Shown piece after piece: positions 1 through 10,031 of a stretch of DNA of 64,000 bases. Position 1 is the first letter of the stretch, and every line of letters begins with the position of its first letter. The translations under genes were made by a program, and so were the position numbers. The stretch comes from Favolaschia claudopus (Eukaryota; Basidiomycota; Agaricomycetes; Agaricales; Mycenaceae): contig JAWWNJ010000024.1 in assembly GCA_037176885.1 (NCBI GenBank), forward strand, positions 868,001-932,000, written 5' to 3'. The notes beneath the pieces are model-generated. The model saw only the letters and a list, made by a program, of their open reading frames with translations, searched no databases and was not told where the DNA came from.

Positions 1-1
1 T

Positions 2-760
2 TTCTTGGAAGCCGAATCCTTCGATCTCGTCTTTCTGAAAGCGAGGATTGTCATAACGACCACATCGGGCTTTGAGGTCATGGATTTGTCGGAGTAGGTG
101 TATATAGCTTTGTTTGGTGACACGCCCAGCTCTGACTTTGAGCCCGTAGTTTCAAAAGCGTGACCATTCCGCCTCGAGAACAGTTAGACAAGCAGCTCGT
201 CAAGCGGATGAAGACTTGTCGTCCTGTAGGAGCGTTCCGAGTCAGAGACGGCGAGGAATTCCTTCTGTGCTTCAACGGTGAGTTTATTGTTACTTCCGTT
301 CAGTGGATAAGTGATATTCTGATGCAATAATACTACTCTTTAGAATTCGGCTTATATGTGACCAAACACGGTGATCCAAGCCCCACAAGATCAGTGTGCA
401 CTGTCGAATGGGAGGGTGAGCTGGCTCGAGCTTGTCTTTCACTTGCTAAACTTGGAAATGTCCGCAGGAAATGTACAACGAGCTGTCCTTCAAGCACCCT
501 ACCTTCTCTTGTTCGATGCCGATTTCATCGAAGTTCGTGACTTGGGGACGGGGCGGCTTGTGCAGATTATTCCTGGACAAGACATACGTTGTCTGTGGGA
601 TGGTCGTGGGCGAGTTTCGGTTGACGGTCAGCGTAAGGAAAAGGAAGAATTAGTGCGAATACAAGCAGTGATGAATATCATGGGTCGTCAGCGTGTGTTC
701 CAGCTCGTGCCGTTGGTACCGTTGTCCGTAATACCTGAGTCGCAATCCACCAAGGCGTAA
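2..760 (+). CDS. Rho1 GEF (Rom2-type), C-terminal CNH domain, 5' partial
   Basis: This is the 3' end of a gene that begins outside the window. Exons are about 2-93, 150-277, 344-415 and 468-760, and phases match at every junction. The spliced protein contains GFEVMDLS, DFKSVTIP, GAFRVRDGEEFLLCFNEFGLYV and then LLFDADFIEVRDLGTGRLV, which is the hallmark end of the citron homology (CNH) domain of fungal Rom1/Rom2 exchange factors. These proteins activate Rho1 at the plasma membrane in cell-wall integrity signalling; the catalytic DH-PH part would lie upstream and is not visible. Introns are 52-66 bp with GT..AG ends. The C-terminal tail after the domain is short (about 35 residues) and ends in TAA at 758-760. 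Family assignment is strong; which Rom paralog it is cannot be told. Confidence 0.85.
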
Positions 761-1138
761 GTAGTACTTGTATTGCAATTGGACTTGTATGAATAGCATA
801 GCGAAGGGCGAACATGCGTTTTCGAAAAAATACTGATCTGAAAATTTTTGTAACATGTCCAAAATAGAGACAACTGTAATGGTGTCGAAATCTGCCCGAG
901 AGACTTGCGAAGAGGGTCGCAGAACAAGAGGAACCAATGTCGCCATTTTTTTTCGGTGCCCATCATTGGCTTAGCTTGCCGTAGCGTGCCAGTGATTGAG
1001 ACCCTCCAAGTTCAACGTTCAACGTTCAACTTGCACAACATGCTCAGCTCCCTCGCAGCCGACCGGGGACATTGACGCCAAAGTCCTACATCTGGAGCGG
1101 TGCATTGAGGACCTACAACGAGAACGAGCCGTGATACA

Positions 1139-2753
1139 GGTTTTCCGCACATTGTACTGGGTAGCTGAAAGGGGAAAAAGGAAAAAAAAGAATGCGAAAA
1201 GGGAAAGAAAGGGAGAATTTCAAGGAAATCATGTAAATTCGGAATTGAACGAAGATTGTACCAAGAATATGAACATTATATGCACTATACACATTTACAT
1301 CTCCCAGGCACTCTTTTTTACACTTTTTGTTGCGTAGTCTTTGCTGTAAGTGCATGCTTTTCGGAAATTTCCATCATCAGCTCCCTGACCTCTTAGCTGC
1401 TTGTATGTTTTGTAAGAAATAGTGTAAAAAACTGGATACTTGAATATCCTACCCGCACCTTTGCTGCTTTGACATCGTCTGCAACTGAGAAATTAATATT
1501 GATCCAACAATTCATGCCGTACCTGTGCCCTGTACCTTCTCCAACAAGGCCTCAGAAGACAGATGGCCCCAAGGGGGACCATCTGAGAGGACATAGCCTA
1601 TCTTTTGAGCATTTGAGCCGGCCCCGCTTGGGTGGATTGACAGTAGTTGGTGGCATAAATGGTTTGAGACTTGCGGGGTATTGCTGAGGAATTGGACGTG
1701 TTTTTTCCGTGTTTTAGCGTGGCAAAACGTGTCGAGCACAAGTAGGTAGCTACCAGAAGAAGATCGTGCCTGAATACACGGTGTGCGACGCGCACGAAGG
1801 AAAAAGGCAGCGACAATGCACATAATGTGGAAATTTGGGCCAACACCCGGACCTTCCTTTTTGGGAACGCCGGCAATTCTTCCTGCCGATGCCGCATCAT
1901 TGATCGCAAGCAGAGGCAAACTCGCCTTTACCTTCTACGACGACCTCCTCTGCCTGTCTTCGACATTCCCCGCCTATTTCATCCTTTTAAGCTCCCTCTG
2001 AATCACTTGGTCAGAACACAGCTTCACCTTGTAAGGCATCACTGGTGTGGTCACACGCCAATATCGACGCTTGGCCACCTCCCTCAGGCTGTTGGATATT
2101 TGGGAGGAGATGTTACACTGATAACCTTTGGTGAGTCCTTCAAATGGTCCGATGCCCCCGCTTTCTCCCCCTACGATGTCCATGCCCGCTTCACGTGGCT
2201 CTTCACCTCTACTGCCAATCTACTGCGATGTGATGTCTTGCCACCGATTAATAAGGACTTGCCACCCGGTGCATTGGTCGAGATTGTAATTAAGATACAG
2301 CCTAGTGATAAAATACTATACAATATAGCTTCTTTCTAATTGAGATGAGTTTGCCTGTGTGCAACTGGAAGCCCACACCTTATTTTCGTCGATAAGTTGA
2401 CTTGGGCAATTCTTGCGTTCATTCGGCTATCAAGTTAACCGTAATTGCCGGATGTCCTAAAAAGGAAGGTCCGGGTGTCGGCCCAATTTCCCATAATGTG
2501 ACGTGACAGTCACATCAGTGCGCATAACTTTTGGCGGGCAACTTCAAGTCTTGCTACGCTTCCACAATATAAGAGAATTCCGTGTTTTTTTCAGATAAAG
2601 ATGATCTATGCTATTCAAACTGACTTGACAAATATTTCTACGGTTTAAAGTTGTGGAGAAATGCAAAATCTACTGCCTCGGATTATGTGCTCCGAGTGGC
2701 TGTGTGTTATGTGCGTTAAGTGCACCCAGCTGATCGGACGGTTAACCGTGATA
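1139..2753. repeat. Tandem repeat unit 1 of 3 (1,615 bp)
   Basis: This is the first of three head-to-tail units that appear identical by eye. It begins GGTTTTCCGCACATTG and ends GGTTAACCGTGATA; the next unit starts at 2754, giving an exact period of 1,615 bp. It contains an internal inverted repeat (1821-1878 with 2443-2498) that brackets a 170-codon ORF at 1827-2339 (+) matching no family I know. No terminal inverted repeat of the whole unit, transposase or polymerase motif is visible, so it is non-autonomous or an unknown element type. Confidence 0.85.
1821..2498. repeat. Inverted-repeat-bounded segment inside unit 1
   Basis: The left arm, 1821-1878 (CATAATGTGGAAATTTGGGC onward), is an imperfect reverse complement of the right arm, 2443-2498. 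The loop is about 560 bp and contains most of an open frame, 1827-2339. This resembles a foldback/MITE-type element nested in the larger unit; copies sit at equivalent places in units 2 and 3. No clear flanking target duplication was found. Confidence 0.6.
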
Positions 2754-3289
2754 GGTTTTCCGCACATTGTACTGGGTAGCTGAAAGGGGAAAAAGGAAAA
2801 AAAAGAATGCGAAAAGGGAAAGAAAGGGAGAATTTCAAGGAAATCATGTAAATTCGGAATTGAACGAAGATTGTACCAAGAATATGAACATTATATGCAC
2901 TATACACATTTACATCTCCCAGGCACTCTTTTTTACACTTTTTGTTGCGTAGTCTTTGCTGTAAGTGCATGCTTTTCGGAAATTTCCATCATCAGCTCCC
3001 TGACCTCTTAGCTGCTTGTATGTTTTGTAAGAAATAGTGTAAAAAACTGGATACTTGAATATCCTACCCGCACCTTTGCTGCTTTGACATCGTCTGCAAC
3101 TGAGAAATTAATATTGATCCAACAATTCATGCCGTACCTGTGCCCTGTACCTTCTCCAACAAGGCCTCAGAAGACAGATGGCCCCAAGGGGGACCATCTG
3201 AGAGGACATAGCCTATCTTTTGAGCATTTGAGCCGGCCCCGCTTGGGTGGATTGACAGTAGTTGGTGGCATAAATGGTTTGAGACTTGC

Positions 3290-3770
3290 TGTCACGATTG
3301 AATGACAATCTTATCGCGACAACACCTTAATCTTATCCACCGCCCTCGCCCTTCTTTTTCATCAGGCCTGACACCATGACCGTCGCCCACACACATGATC
3401 ACACACACTATCTATCGTTCACTCACTGCCACGTCACAGGTATAAACCATGAGGACAATGCGCCCTTCCCATCGTTCACCACCGTTCTCCTGCAACAACA
3501 TGGGAGCCACATGTTTGCCATGCCATAGGAGGGAGGAAGCCTCATGGATGACGACAGGATGAAGAACGTTCCATAGAACACATGTTTCCCACACGCTTGA
3601 CACTCAGAGTACGCATGTAGTTAATAGTTCACACGGTTCAGTAGACAGTATAAGTAGAGTAGTTTATTCGCCCTTGTACCCTAGTCCTTTTATTCAGTTA
3701 TTTTCTCGAGCTAATACCGCACCACCCAACCCCTTGTCTTAGACCTGGGGCGCGAGGCTTGATTGTGACA
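3290..3770 (+). repeat. 5' LTR (481 bp)
   Basis: Starts TGTCACGATTG and ends GATTGTGACA, so the LTR tips form a short inverted repeat (TGTCACGATT / GATTGTGACA, imperfect). Contains TATAAG at 3649-3654 and, about 30 bp downstream, the likely transcript start near 3682. U5 would then be about 90 bp. Confidence 0.94.
3649..3654 (+). promoter_or_regulatory. LTR TATA box
   Basis: TATAAG lies in the LTR about 30 bp upstream of 3682, the position where the transcript would begin if it self-primes. Spacing is typical of Pol II promoters. The same box occurs in the 3' LTR. Confidence 0.55.
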
Positions 3771-3771
3771 T

Positions 3772-3784
3772 AATAAAAGGACTA
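3772..3784 (+). promoter_or_regulatory. Primer-binding site, probably self-primed
   Basis: The 13 nt AATAAAAGGACTA begin two bases after the 5' LTR and are perfectly complementary to LTR positions 3682-3694 (TAGTCCTTTTATT), which lie at the predicted 5' end of the RNA. In Tf1 and sushi elements the first nucleotides of the transcript fold back onto the PBS and prime reverse transcription instead of a tRNA. The match and its position relative to the TATA box fit that mechanism. Confidence 0.7.
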
Positions 3785-4330
3785 CCATCTTACCATCGTA
3801 CCATCTACCCTTCGACCTCCTTTCCCTATCTCCCCTCCTCTATCCACTACTTGGATCCTGTTCGACCTCTACATCTTTTCATCAAGACCCATTGCTCTAC
3901 CCATCGACTTCTACCTCGTTACCCAACGAGTCTAAATAAACGCCAATCACTTGTGGTTCACTCAAGCAGACAGACGCTAGGCCACGGGAAACGTTGAGTC
4001 CGTCCCAAGCCATACAGCAGTCGCAGAAGCACTAGTCGGATCTTCGGAGAGGACTATCTTGCTGTCGTGGGGAGTGTCGTAGAAGACCCCGGGCAGTTCT
4101 GCTAGCAAGAAATCACAGTGACCTCACCCTGACCTTCGTGGTCCTTTTACCAACAACCCGCATTCAGTGGTCGATACTGCCACTATAAAGAATACGTAAT
4201 CCCTATTGCAACCACGTTCCGAGCACCCTCACCCTTATCATCCTCATCTTCCCGGGACGCGTCAGAAGTTGCTGACCAACTACTCGCCATTTCCACCACT
4301 ACCCATCACACCTTTCACACCGCTCCCATC
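3785..4330 (+). other. Retrotransposon leader region without a gene
   Basis: About 545 bp between the primer-binding site and the gag start. It is pyrimidine- and ACC-rich with no long ORF. It probably carries packaging and translation-leader signals, but no specific motif could be identified. Confidence 0.5.
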
Positions 4331-5425
4331 ATGACCCACTCTTACCACAACTCACCTACCCACCAATCCCAACCCATCTCCATGCAGGGATCCCCTCGTC
4401 CCTTGCCTCGACAACCCTCCCCGGCACCGCATGCCGCATACTTTTCCACCTCCCCCATGACACAACAACAGCAATTCATGCAGATGTTCCAAGCCCTTCC
4501 TCCCAGGCCTCCTGCATCTAAAATTGTCCTCGCCCAAACACCCCATTCCTTCGATGGCCAAGACAAGACCAAGTGGGAAATCTTCTTTGATGCTCTCACC
4601 ACCTACATGGGAGCATACGACTCGGACTTCGACACCGAGAAGAAGAAAATATTCTTTACGCTCTCTCTGCTGAGAGCCTCCGACGGCTCAGCCTGCCCAG
4701 CTTCGAACTGGTCACGGAACTGGAAGCGCGTACACTTGCGCACAGGCAGCCTCTCCAGCGGAGACACATTCGAAAAGCTCATTGAAGAGCTTGAGAAAAC
4801 ATTCAAGGACAAGAACGTCAGCGAGACGGCCTTCTTGCGCCTCTTGAGAACCAGGCAGGGAAAGACTGCCCTGGCCGACTTCCTGCAGTCGTATGAACTC
4901 ACGGCTCAGGAAGCAGGATATATTCCTGGAGAAGCAGTTCACGACACGTTCCTGTGTCAAACCTTGGAAGCCCTTATCGCAGATGAGGTCAGACATCAGC
5001 TATATGCTGGAGGGATTGAGATTCCTGGGAAATATGAGGAACTCAAGAAACGTCTGATGACCATCAGCGGAATTATGGAGCGAGAGAAGCTCCTGAAGAA
5101 CCAGTGGGGCCAAGGCGGCGGGATGTTTTGGGCTCCCGTGCGCACCAATTTCTCCGCCCCCAACCAAGGGAAATCATCCCAGGGAACGGCTCCAAACCTG
5201 GCCAAGAAATTGGCGCCAGGAGAAACAGCACCCATGGACGTTGACAGGGCACAGGCGAAAGTCACGCCCTTCAAGTGCTACAATTGTGGTCAGGAGGGCC
5301 ACATGAAGCGCGAATGTCCGGAGCCGCCCAAGAAGAAGTTTAATATCCGGTCGATCAAGACCGATGACTATACACAGGATGATTTGGAAGCTCTCGCAAA
5401 GATACTCCGAGAGAAGGGTTTTTAA
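4331..5425 (+). CDS. gag: Retrotransposon Gag
   Basis: A 364-residue capsid/nucleocapsid polyprotein. The N terminus is rich in Pro, Ser and Gln. A central alpha-helical region around residues 60-260 (RTRQGKTALADFLQSYELTA and similar) fits the retrotransposon Gag domain. A single zinc knuckle, CYNCGQEGHMKREC (CX2CX4HX4C), begins near residue 316 and would bind element RNA. Translation starts at the ATG at 4331 and stops with TAA at 5423-5425 immediately after the slippery sequence GGGTTTT. Gag should be the major product and Gag-Pol the minor one. The gene is intact. Confidence 0.93.
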   Translation: MTHSYHNSPTHQSQPISMQGSPRPLPRQPSPAPHAAYFSTSPMTQQQQFMQMFQALPPRPPASKIVLAQTPHSFDGQDKTKWEIFFDALTTYMGAYDSDFDTEKKKIFFTLSLLRASDGSACPASNWSRNWKRVHLRTGSLSSGDTFEKLIEELEKTFKDKNVSETAFLRLLRTRQGKTALADFLQSYELTAQEAGYIPGEAVHDTFLCQTLEALIADEVRHQLYAGGIEIPGKYEELKKRLMTISGIMEREKLLKNQWGQGGGMFWAPVRTNFSAPNQGKSSQGTAPNLAKKLAPGETAPMDVDRAQAKVTPFKCYNCGQEGHMKRECPEPPKKKFNIRSIKTDDYTQDDLEALAKILREKGF

Positions 5426-5460
5426 AGGGGCCCCCGGTTGTGGCCAAACCGGCGCCCCCA
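5416..5460 (+). promoter_or_regulatory. Programmed -1 frameshift signal (gag/pol)
   Basis: In the gag frame the codons read AAG GGT TTT TAA, so bases 5416-5422 form the X XXY YYZ heptamer G GGT TTT. A -1 slip there enters the pol frame, which is open upstream through this point. Just 3' (5427-5460) is a GC-rich stem-loop: GGGGC pairs with GCCCC and, inside it, CCGGTT pairs with AACCGG. Heptamer, stop codon and downstream structure together match canonical -1 frameshift sites. Confidence 0.75.
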
Positions 5461-8400
5461 ATTGATACGAAATATGGACGCTTCACCCTGCTTGATGCAG
5501 ACGAGAAAATTGAAAACACAAAAACATCGGACTCTCTAGCTATAAATTATATAGAAAATAGTAGCCTGTCTAAGGACGAACACGAACCCCTTACAGCTAC
5601 AGAAAACACACAAAAAATACGTATCTTGGAGAATCAGAACCGTAAACGTCATATTAAAAACCGAAGGATGGATGAAGCGAACAAGCGCTGGAGCGCATTT
5701 AAAAAGGCCCCTGGAATCTCAACCAGTGATAAAAATAGTGAAAAGGAAAAGGGAGCCAATGACGGCTCGGTGGCTCTATCCCCAGCGCAACAGTTCGAGT
5801 GCTGCTCTGCAAAAGGGGAGGAAGCGCCAAAGCACACGCGGGTGCCGTTTGGTCTCAAGAAACAGGAGGCTACTCGGTGGCTTGCAAGAAAGGCGATGGG
5901 AATTTCTGAGAACCGCCTGCGAGAAGAACTCAGAGAGTTCCAAAGGCAGCGAATCCATCATGAGATGCTTGTCCCAATAGGGCTGGAGACCCTGGACACC
6001 GGAAAGAGACGTTCTATCCGAGCACTCCTTGATAACGGATGCACTGCCACTTGCATGGATCGGGACTATGCCAAAGCTGAAGGTTTCGAGCAGAAGGAAC
6101 TGGAAGCACACATCGTAGCGCGCAATGCTGACGGTACCGAGAACACCAAGGGAAAGATCACTCATTACGTAGAGATGATCATGACCATCGGACCTCACAC
6201 AGAACGCCAACGATTCCTGATCACCGGACTCGGAAAAGCTCGTGTATTCATTGGATATGACTGGCTCTTTAAACATAACCCAGAGGTGGACTGGAGAGAC
6301 CAGAAAATCACGTTTAGCCGATGTCCAACTGAATGCAATATGAGCGGAGAGGAGACCCGGACTGGTGTCGGGAAAGAGGAAGCTGTGGAGGAGGGAGAAT
6401 CGATTCTGCTGGTAGACTTCGCACCAGCCATTGAATTACGTGCCAAAGGAACATCGGCACAGGTGATGGCGGAGGCGGCGGCGGCAGAAAAGGAGAAGTT
6501 GACAGAGGACAAAATCCCTGAACAATATCGGGAATTTGTGAAAGTCTTTGCGAAAGAGTCGTTTGATTCATTACCAGAAAAGAGACCGTGGGATCATGCA
6601 ATCGAATTAAAGCCTGGCTCCAAGGCAGTAGATTGCAAGATCTATCCCCTTTCATTGAGCGAACAAGAGAAACTCAACGACTTCTTAGAGGAGAACTTAA
6701 AAAGCGGACGGATCAGACCATCAAAGTCTCCGATGGCTTCCGCGTTCTTCTTTGTGAAGAAAAAGGACGGATCTCTACGACCAGTGCAGGATTATCGAAA
6801 ACTCAATGAAATGACAGTAAAAAATCGATACCCTTTGCCACTTATCTCGGAGTTGGTCAATAAGCTTCGAGGCGCAAAATACTTCTCCAAATTGGACATA
6901 CGATGGGGATACAATAATGTCCGGATCAAGGAAGGGGATGAGTGGAAGGCGGCATTCCGCACAAATCGAGGGTTGTTCGAACCGCTCGTAATGTTCTTCG
7001 GGCTGACAAACTCACCGGCTACATTCCAAACCATGATGAACGATATCCTGAGGGATCTCATCAATGAGGGCCATGTGATTGTCTACCTGGACGACATTTT
7101 GATATTCACAAACACCCTGGAGGAACATCGCAAAATCGTCAGAAGGGTTCTGGAAACTCTGCAAAAACATAAGCTGTATTTAAAACCAGAAAAATGCGAT
7201 TTTGAAAAAACAGAAATTGAGTACCTTGGGGTGATAATCTCGCACAACTCCATGAAGATGGACCCGGTGAAAATCAAGGGAATCATGGAATGGCCGGAAC
7301 CAAAGAATGTCAAACAAGTGCAGGCATTCCTCGGATTCGTAAACTTCTACCGGCGGTTTGTGCGCGGCTTCAGTGAGGTTGCCAAGCCGTTGACTAAGTT
7401 AACGGGGAAAAGCGGATGGACGTGGGGCCCGGAACAGGCGGCAGCTTTCCAAAAACTTAAGGATCGCATTGCCGAAGACGTTGTCTTAGCATTACCAACA
7501 GACGACGGCAAGTTCCGGCTCGAGGCGGATGCGTCAGATGGAGCAACAGGAGCAGTGCTCAGCCAGGATCAAGAGGGTGTGTGGAGACCGGTGGCCTTCA
7601 TGTCTCATGGACTTAACGAGACGGAGCGAAATTACGAAATCTATGACAAAGAGATGCTCGCAATAATGCTCGCCTTGGAGGAATACCGACAGATGCTGTT
7701 AGGAGCGAGGCAGACGTTTGAAATACTTACAGATCACCAGAATCTGCAATATTTCCGGAAACCACAGAAGCTCAACAGACGTCAGGCACGCTGGATTGTC
7801 GAACTGTCACAATACGACTTTGCCTTACGGCATCGACCAGGAGCCCTTAACCGGCAGGCCGACCTACTATCCCGCCGGGCGGATCATGATCAAGGAAAAG
7901 GCGACAATGAGAATGTCACTCTCTTGAAACCCGAGTACTTCCGAGCACAGGAGATTGTGGTGGAGGGAGTAGAGAAGGAGATTTTGGAGCAGATCAAAAA
8001 CACGAAAACAATAGATAAAAGTGTGAAGCTGGCGCTTGAGAAGAAGCTCCCTGGATGGGAGAAGGTGGAGGATGTTATCTATTATAATGGCCTCATTTAC
8101 GTCCCGCGAGATGACGATCTCCGCAACAAGATCATTGGATTGCACCATGATTCGGCTTTAATCGGACATCCCGGAGGGAACCGAACCAGGGAGATTGTTG
8201 AACGCAACTACTGGTGGCCAAGGACGGGTGACTGGATTGCGAAATACATAAAAGAGTGTGAACCGTGCCAGCGTACAACGGTCAAACGATACAAACAGGG
8301 CAAGCTCAACCCGCACAAGATTGCGGAAGGACCCTGGCAGATCATTTCAGAGGATCTGATCGGACCACTGCCGGTTAGCAACGGCTACAACGCAATCCAG

Positions 8401-9591
8401 GTGTGGGTTGACACCTTCACGAAGATGATCCATGTGGAGCCTACAAATACCGAGCTCAATTCTGAAGGAATGGCACGGTTGACACGAGATCGCGTCATTC
8501 GCTATCACGGGATTCCCAGGAAAATCATATCAGATCGGGATACCAGATATGTGTCAGGCTACATGAGGGAGTTGAACAAGATCCTGGGAATTGAAATGAA
8601 CCCGAGCACGTCACACCATCCGATCACAGATGGCCAGACGGAGCGCATGAACCAGGAAATTGAAAAATATCTCCGGATCTTCGTAAACTATCGGCAATCA
8701 GACTGGGCCGAATGGCTGTCGCTGGCAGAGTTCTGCTATAATGATAAAGCAAGCTCATCGACAAAATCATCGCCATTCTATCTGAACACCGGATACCACC
8801 CTTGGAAAGGGATAGAAAATGCAGTGGAGACGCGGAACGAGGCTGCGGAGGACTTTGCCGGGAAAATGAAGAAGATCCGTGATGAAGCATCAGCGGCTCT
8901 TGAGAAAACCCAAAAAACAATGAAAAAATACTATGACGCAAAAAGAAAGGATGCCCCAGTATTTAACATTGGAGATAAAGTGTGGGTCGAGGCAACAGAG
9001 ATAGCGACGGACAGACCATCTAAAAAACTAGATGATAAGAGGCTAGGGCCTTACGAAATCCTGGAGAAAGTGGGTGCTTCCGCATACAAATTGAGATTAC
9101 CAGAAACGGACCAGTCACATCCGGTTTTCAATGAGGCTCTCCTAACACCATACATTGCACCACCTGCCAATCGAAGGGAGAAACGACCCGAACCCAAAAT
9201 CATCAGTGGAGAAGTCCGATACGAAGTGGAAGGGATTCTGAAACACCGCAAAAAGGGACGCGGCTATCAGTATCTGATCAAATGGAAAGATTATCCATTG
9301 GGGGAACGCACGTGGGAACCGGTTCGCCATCTCTTACCGGGTGCCAAGAAAATTCTGGAGAAATATCAGAAGGAACACGGCATCAAAATACGCGAATTAC
9401 CTGTTCTACCGGCCGGATCCTGGGATTACCTGATCAAGAGATACCATGCGAAGGAGGAGTCACAACAATATTCAACAAAGAAATTATATAATCCCGAATC
9501 AAACGACTTCACCACGGTCAACGAGGACGTCGACCCTAGAAGGGGGGTAATGTCACGATTGAATGACAATCTTATCGCGACAACACCTTAA
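5440..9591 (+). CDS. pol: Retrotransposon Pol (PR-RT-RH-IN-chromodomain)
   Basis: About 1,383 residues from the first GTG in frame; the true product is probably a Gag-Pol fusion made by -1 frameshifting near 5422, as there is no ATG at the start. Protease: LLDNGCT near residue 196, where the usual DS/TG triad is DNG. Reverse transcriptase: YLDD at 7084-7095 (residues 549-552). RNase H: LEADASDGATGAVL and YDKEMLAI. Integrase: HHCC-type zinc region ending CEPCQ, then catalytic Asp972, Asp1032 and Glu1068 with the D-35-E spacing. A C-terminal chromodomain at about 9220-9339 (YEVEGILKHR, YLIKWKDYPLGERTWEP) likely targets integration to chromatin marks. The stop lies 41 bp inside the 3' LTR, so the last residues are LTR-encoded. 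No disabling change was seen. Confidence 0.95.
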   Translation: MAKPAPPIDTKYGRFTLLDADEKIENTKTSDSLAINYIENSSLSKDEHEPLTATENTQKIRILENQNRKRHIKNRRMDEANKRWSAFKKAPGISTSDKNSEKEKGANDGSVALSPAQQFECCSAKGEEAPKHTRVPFGLKKQEATRWLARKAMGISENRLREELREFQRQRIHHEMLVPIGLETLDTGKRRSIRALLDNGCTATCMDRDYAKAEGFEQKELEAHIVARNADGTENTKGKITHYVEMIMTIGPHTERQRFLITGLGKARVFIGYDWLFKHNPEVDWRDQKITFSRCPTECNMSGEETRTGVGKEEAVEEGESILLVDFAPAIELRAKGTSAQVMAEAAAAEKEKLTEDKIPEQYREFVKVFAKESFDSLPEKRPWDHAIELKPGSKAVDCKIYPLSLSEQEKLNDFLEENLKSGRIRPSKSPMASAFFFVKKKDGSLRPVQDYRKLNEMTVKNRYPLPLISELVNKLRGAKYFSKLDIRWGYNNVRIKEGDEWKAAFRTNRGLFEPLVMFFGLTNSPATFQTMMNDILRDLINEGHVIVYLDDILIFTNTLEEHRKIVRRVLETLQKHKLYLKPEKCDFEKTEIEYLGVIISHNSMKMDPVKIKGIMEWPEPKNVKQVQAFLGFVNFYRRFVRGFSEVAKPLTKLTGKSGWTWGPEQAAAFQKLKDRIAEDVVLALPTDDGKFRLEADASDGATGAVLSQDQEGVWRPVAFMSHGLNETERNYEIYDKEMLAIMLALEEYRQMLLGARQTFEILTDHQNLQYFRKPQKLNRRQARWIVELSQYDFALRHRPGALNRQADLLSRRADHDQGKGDNENVTLLKPEYFRAQEIVVEGVEKEILEQIKNTKTIDKSVKLALEKKLPGWEKVEDVIYYNGLIYVPRDDDLRNKIIGLHHDSALIGHPGGNRTREIVERNYWWPRTGDWIAKYIKECEPCQRTTVKRYKQGKLNPHKIAEGPWQIISEDLIGPLPVSNGYNAIQVWVDTFTKMIHVEPTNTELNSEGMARLTRDRVIRYHGIPRKIISDRDTRYVSGYMRELNKILGIEMNPSTSHHPITDGQTERMNQEIEKYLRIFVNYRQSDWAEWLSLAEFCYNDKASSSTKSSPFYLNTGYHPWKGIENAVETRNEAAEDFAGKMKKIRDEASAALEKTQKTMKKYYDAKRKDAPVFNIGDKVWVEATEIATDRPSKKLDDKRLGPYEILEKVGASAYKLRLPETDQSHPVFNEALLTPYIAPPANRREKRPEPKIISGEVRYEVEGILKHRKKGRGYQYLIKWKDYPLGERTWEPVRHLLPGAKKILEKYQKEHGIKIRELPVLPAGSWDYLIKRYHAKEESQQYSTKKLYNPESNDFTTVNEDVDPRRGVMSRLNDNLIATTP
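9538..9547 (+). promoter_or_regulatory. Polypurine tract
   Basis: AGAAGGGGGG, followed by TAA and then the 3' LTR start at 9551. It is the expected primer site for plus-strand DNA synthesis. Confidence 0.75.
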
Positions 9592-10031
9592 TCTTATCCA
9601 CCGCCCTCGCCCTTCTTTTTCATCAGGCCTGACACCATGACCGTCGCCCACACACATGATCACACACACTATCTATCGTTCACTCACTGCCACGTCACAG
9701 GTATAAACCATGAGGACAATGCGCCCTTCCCATCGTTCACCACCGTTCTCCTGCAACAACATGGGAGCCACATGTTTGCCATGCCATAGGAGGGAGGAAG
9801 CCTCATGGATGACGACAGGATGAAGAACGTTCCATAGAACACATGTTTCCCACACGCTTGACACTCAGAGTACGCATGTAGTTAATAGTTCACACGGTTC
9901 AGTAGACAGTATAAGTAGAGTAGTTTATTCGCCCTTGTACCCTAGTCCTTTTATTCAGTTATTTTCTCGAGCTAATACCGCACCACCCAACCCCTTGTCT
10001 TAGACCTGGGGCGCGAGGCTTGATTGTGACA
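9551..10031 (+). repeat. 3' LTR (481 bp)
   Basis: Same length as the 5' LTR and no difference found by eye. It contains the last 41 bp of pol. Confidence 0.94.

Larger units (their letters stand above)
3290..10031 (+). mobile_element. Intact Ty3/gypsy chromovirus (Tf1/sushi-like) LTR retrotransposon
   Basis: The element is 6,742 bp with 481-bp LTRs at 3290-3770 and 9551-10031 that look identical by eye and run TG...CA. It is flanked by a 5-bp target duplication, CTTGC (3285-3289 and 10032-10036). Order inside: leader with primer-binding site, gag, -1 frame pol (protease, reverse transcriptase, RNase H, integrase, chromodomain), polypurine tract. RT before integrase places it in Ty3/gypsy; the C-terminal chromodomain makes it a chromovirus. 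No internal stop or frameshift was found in gag or pol, so it is probably recent and may still be mobile. It inserted into the middle copy of a pre-existing tandem repeat. Confidence 0.95.

Noticed and set aside
1827..2339. 170-codon ORF as a confirmed gene
   Set aside because: It starts in an inverted-repeat arm, has no recognisable domain and no codon-level evidence, so it is described only as part of the repeat.
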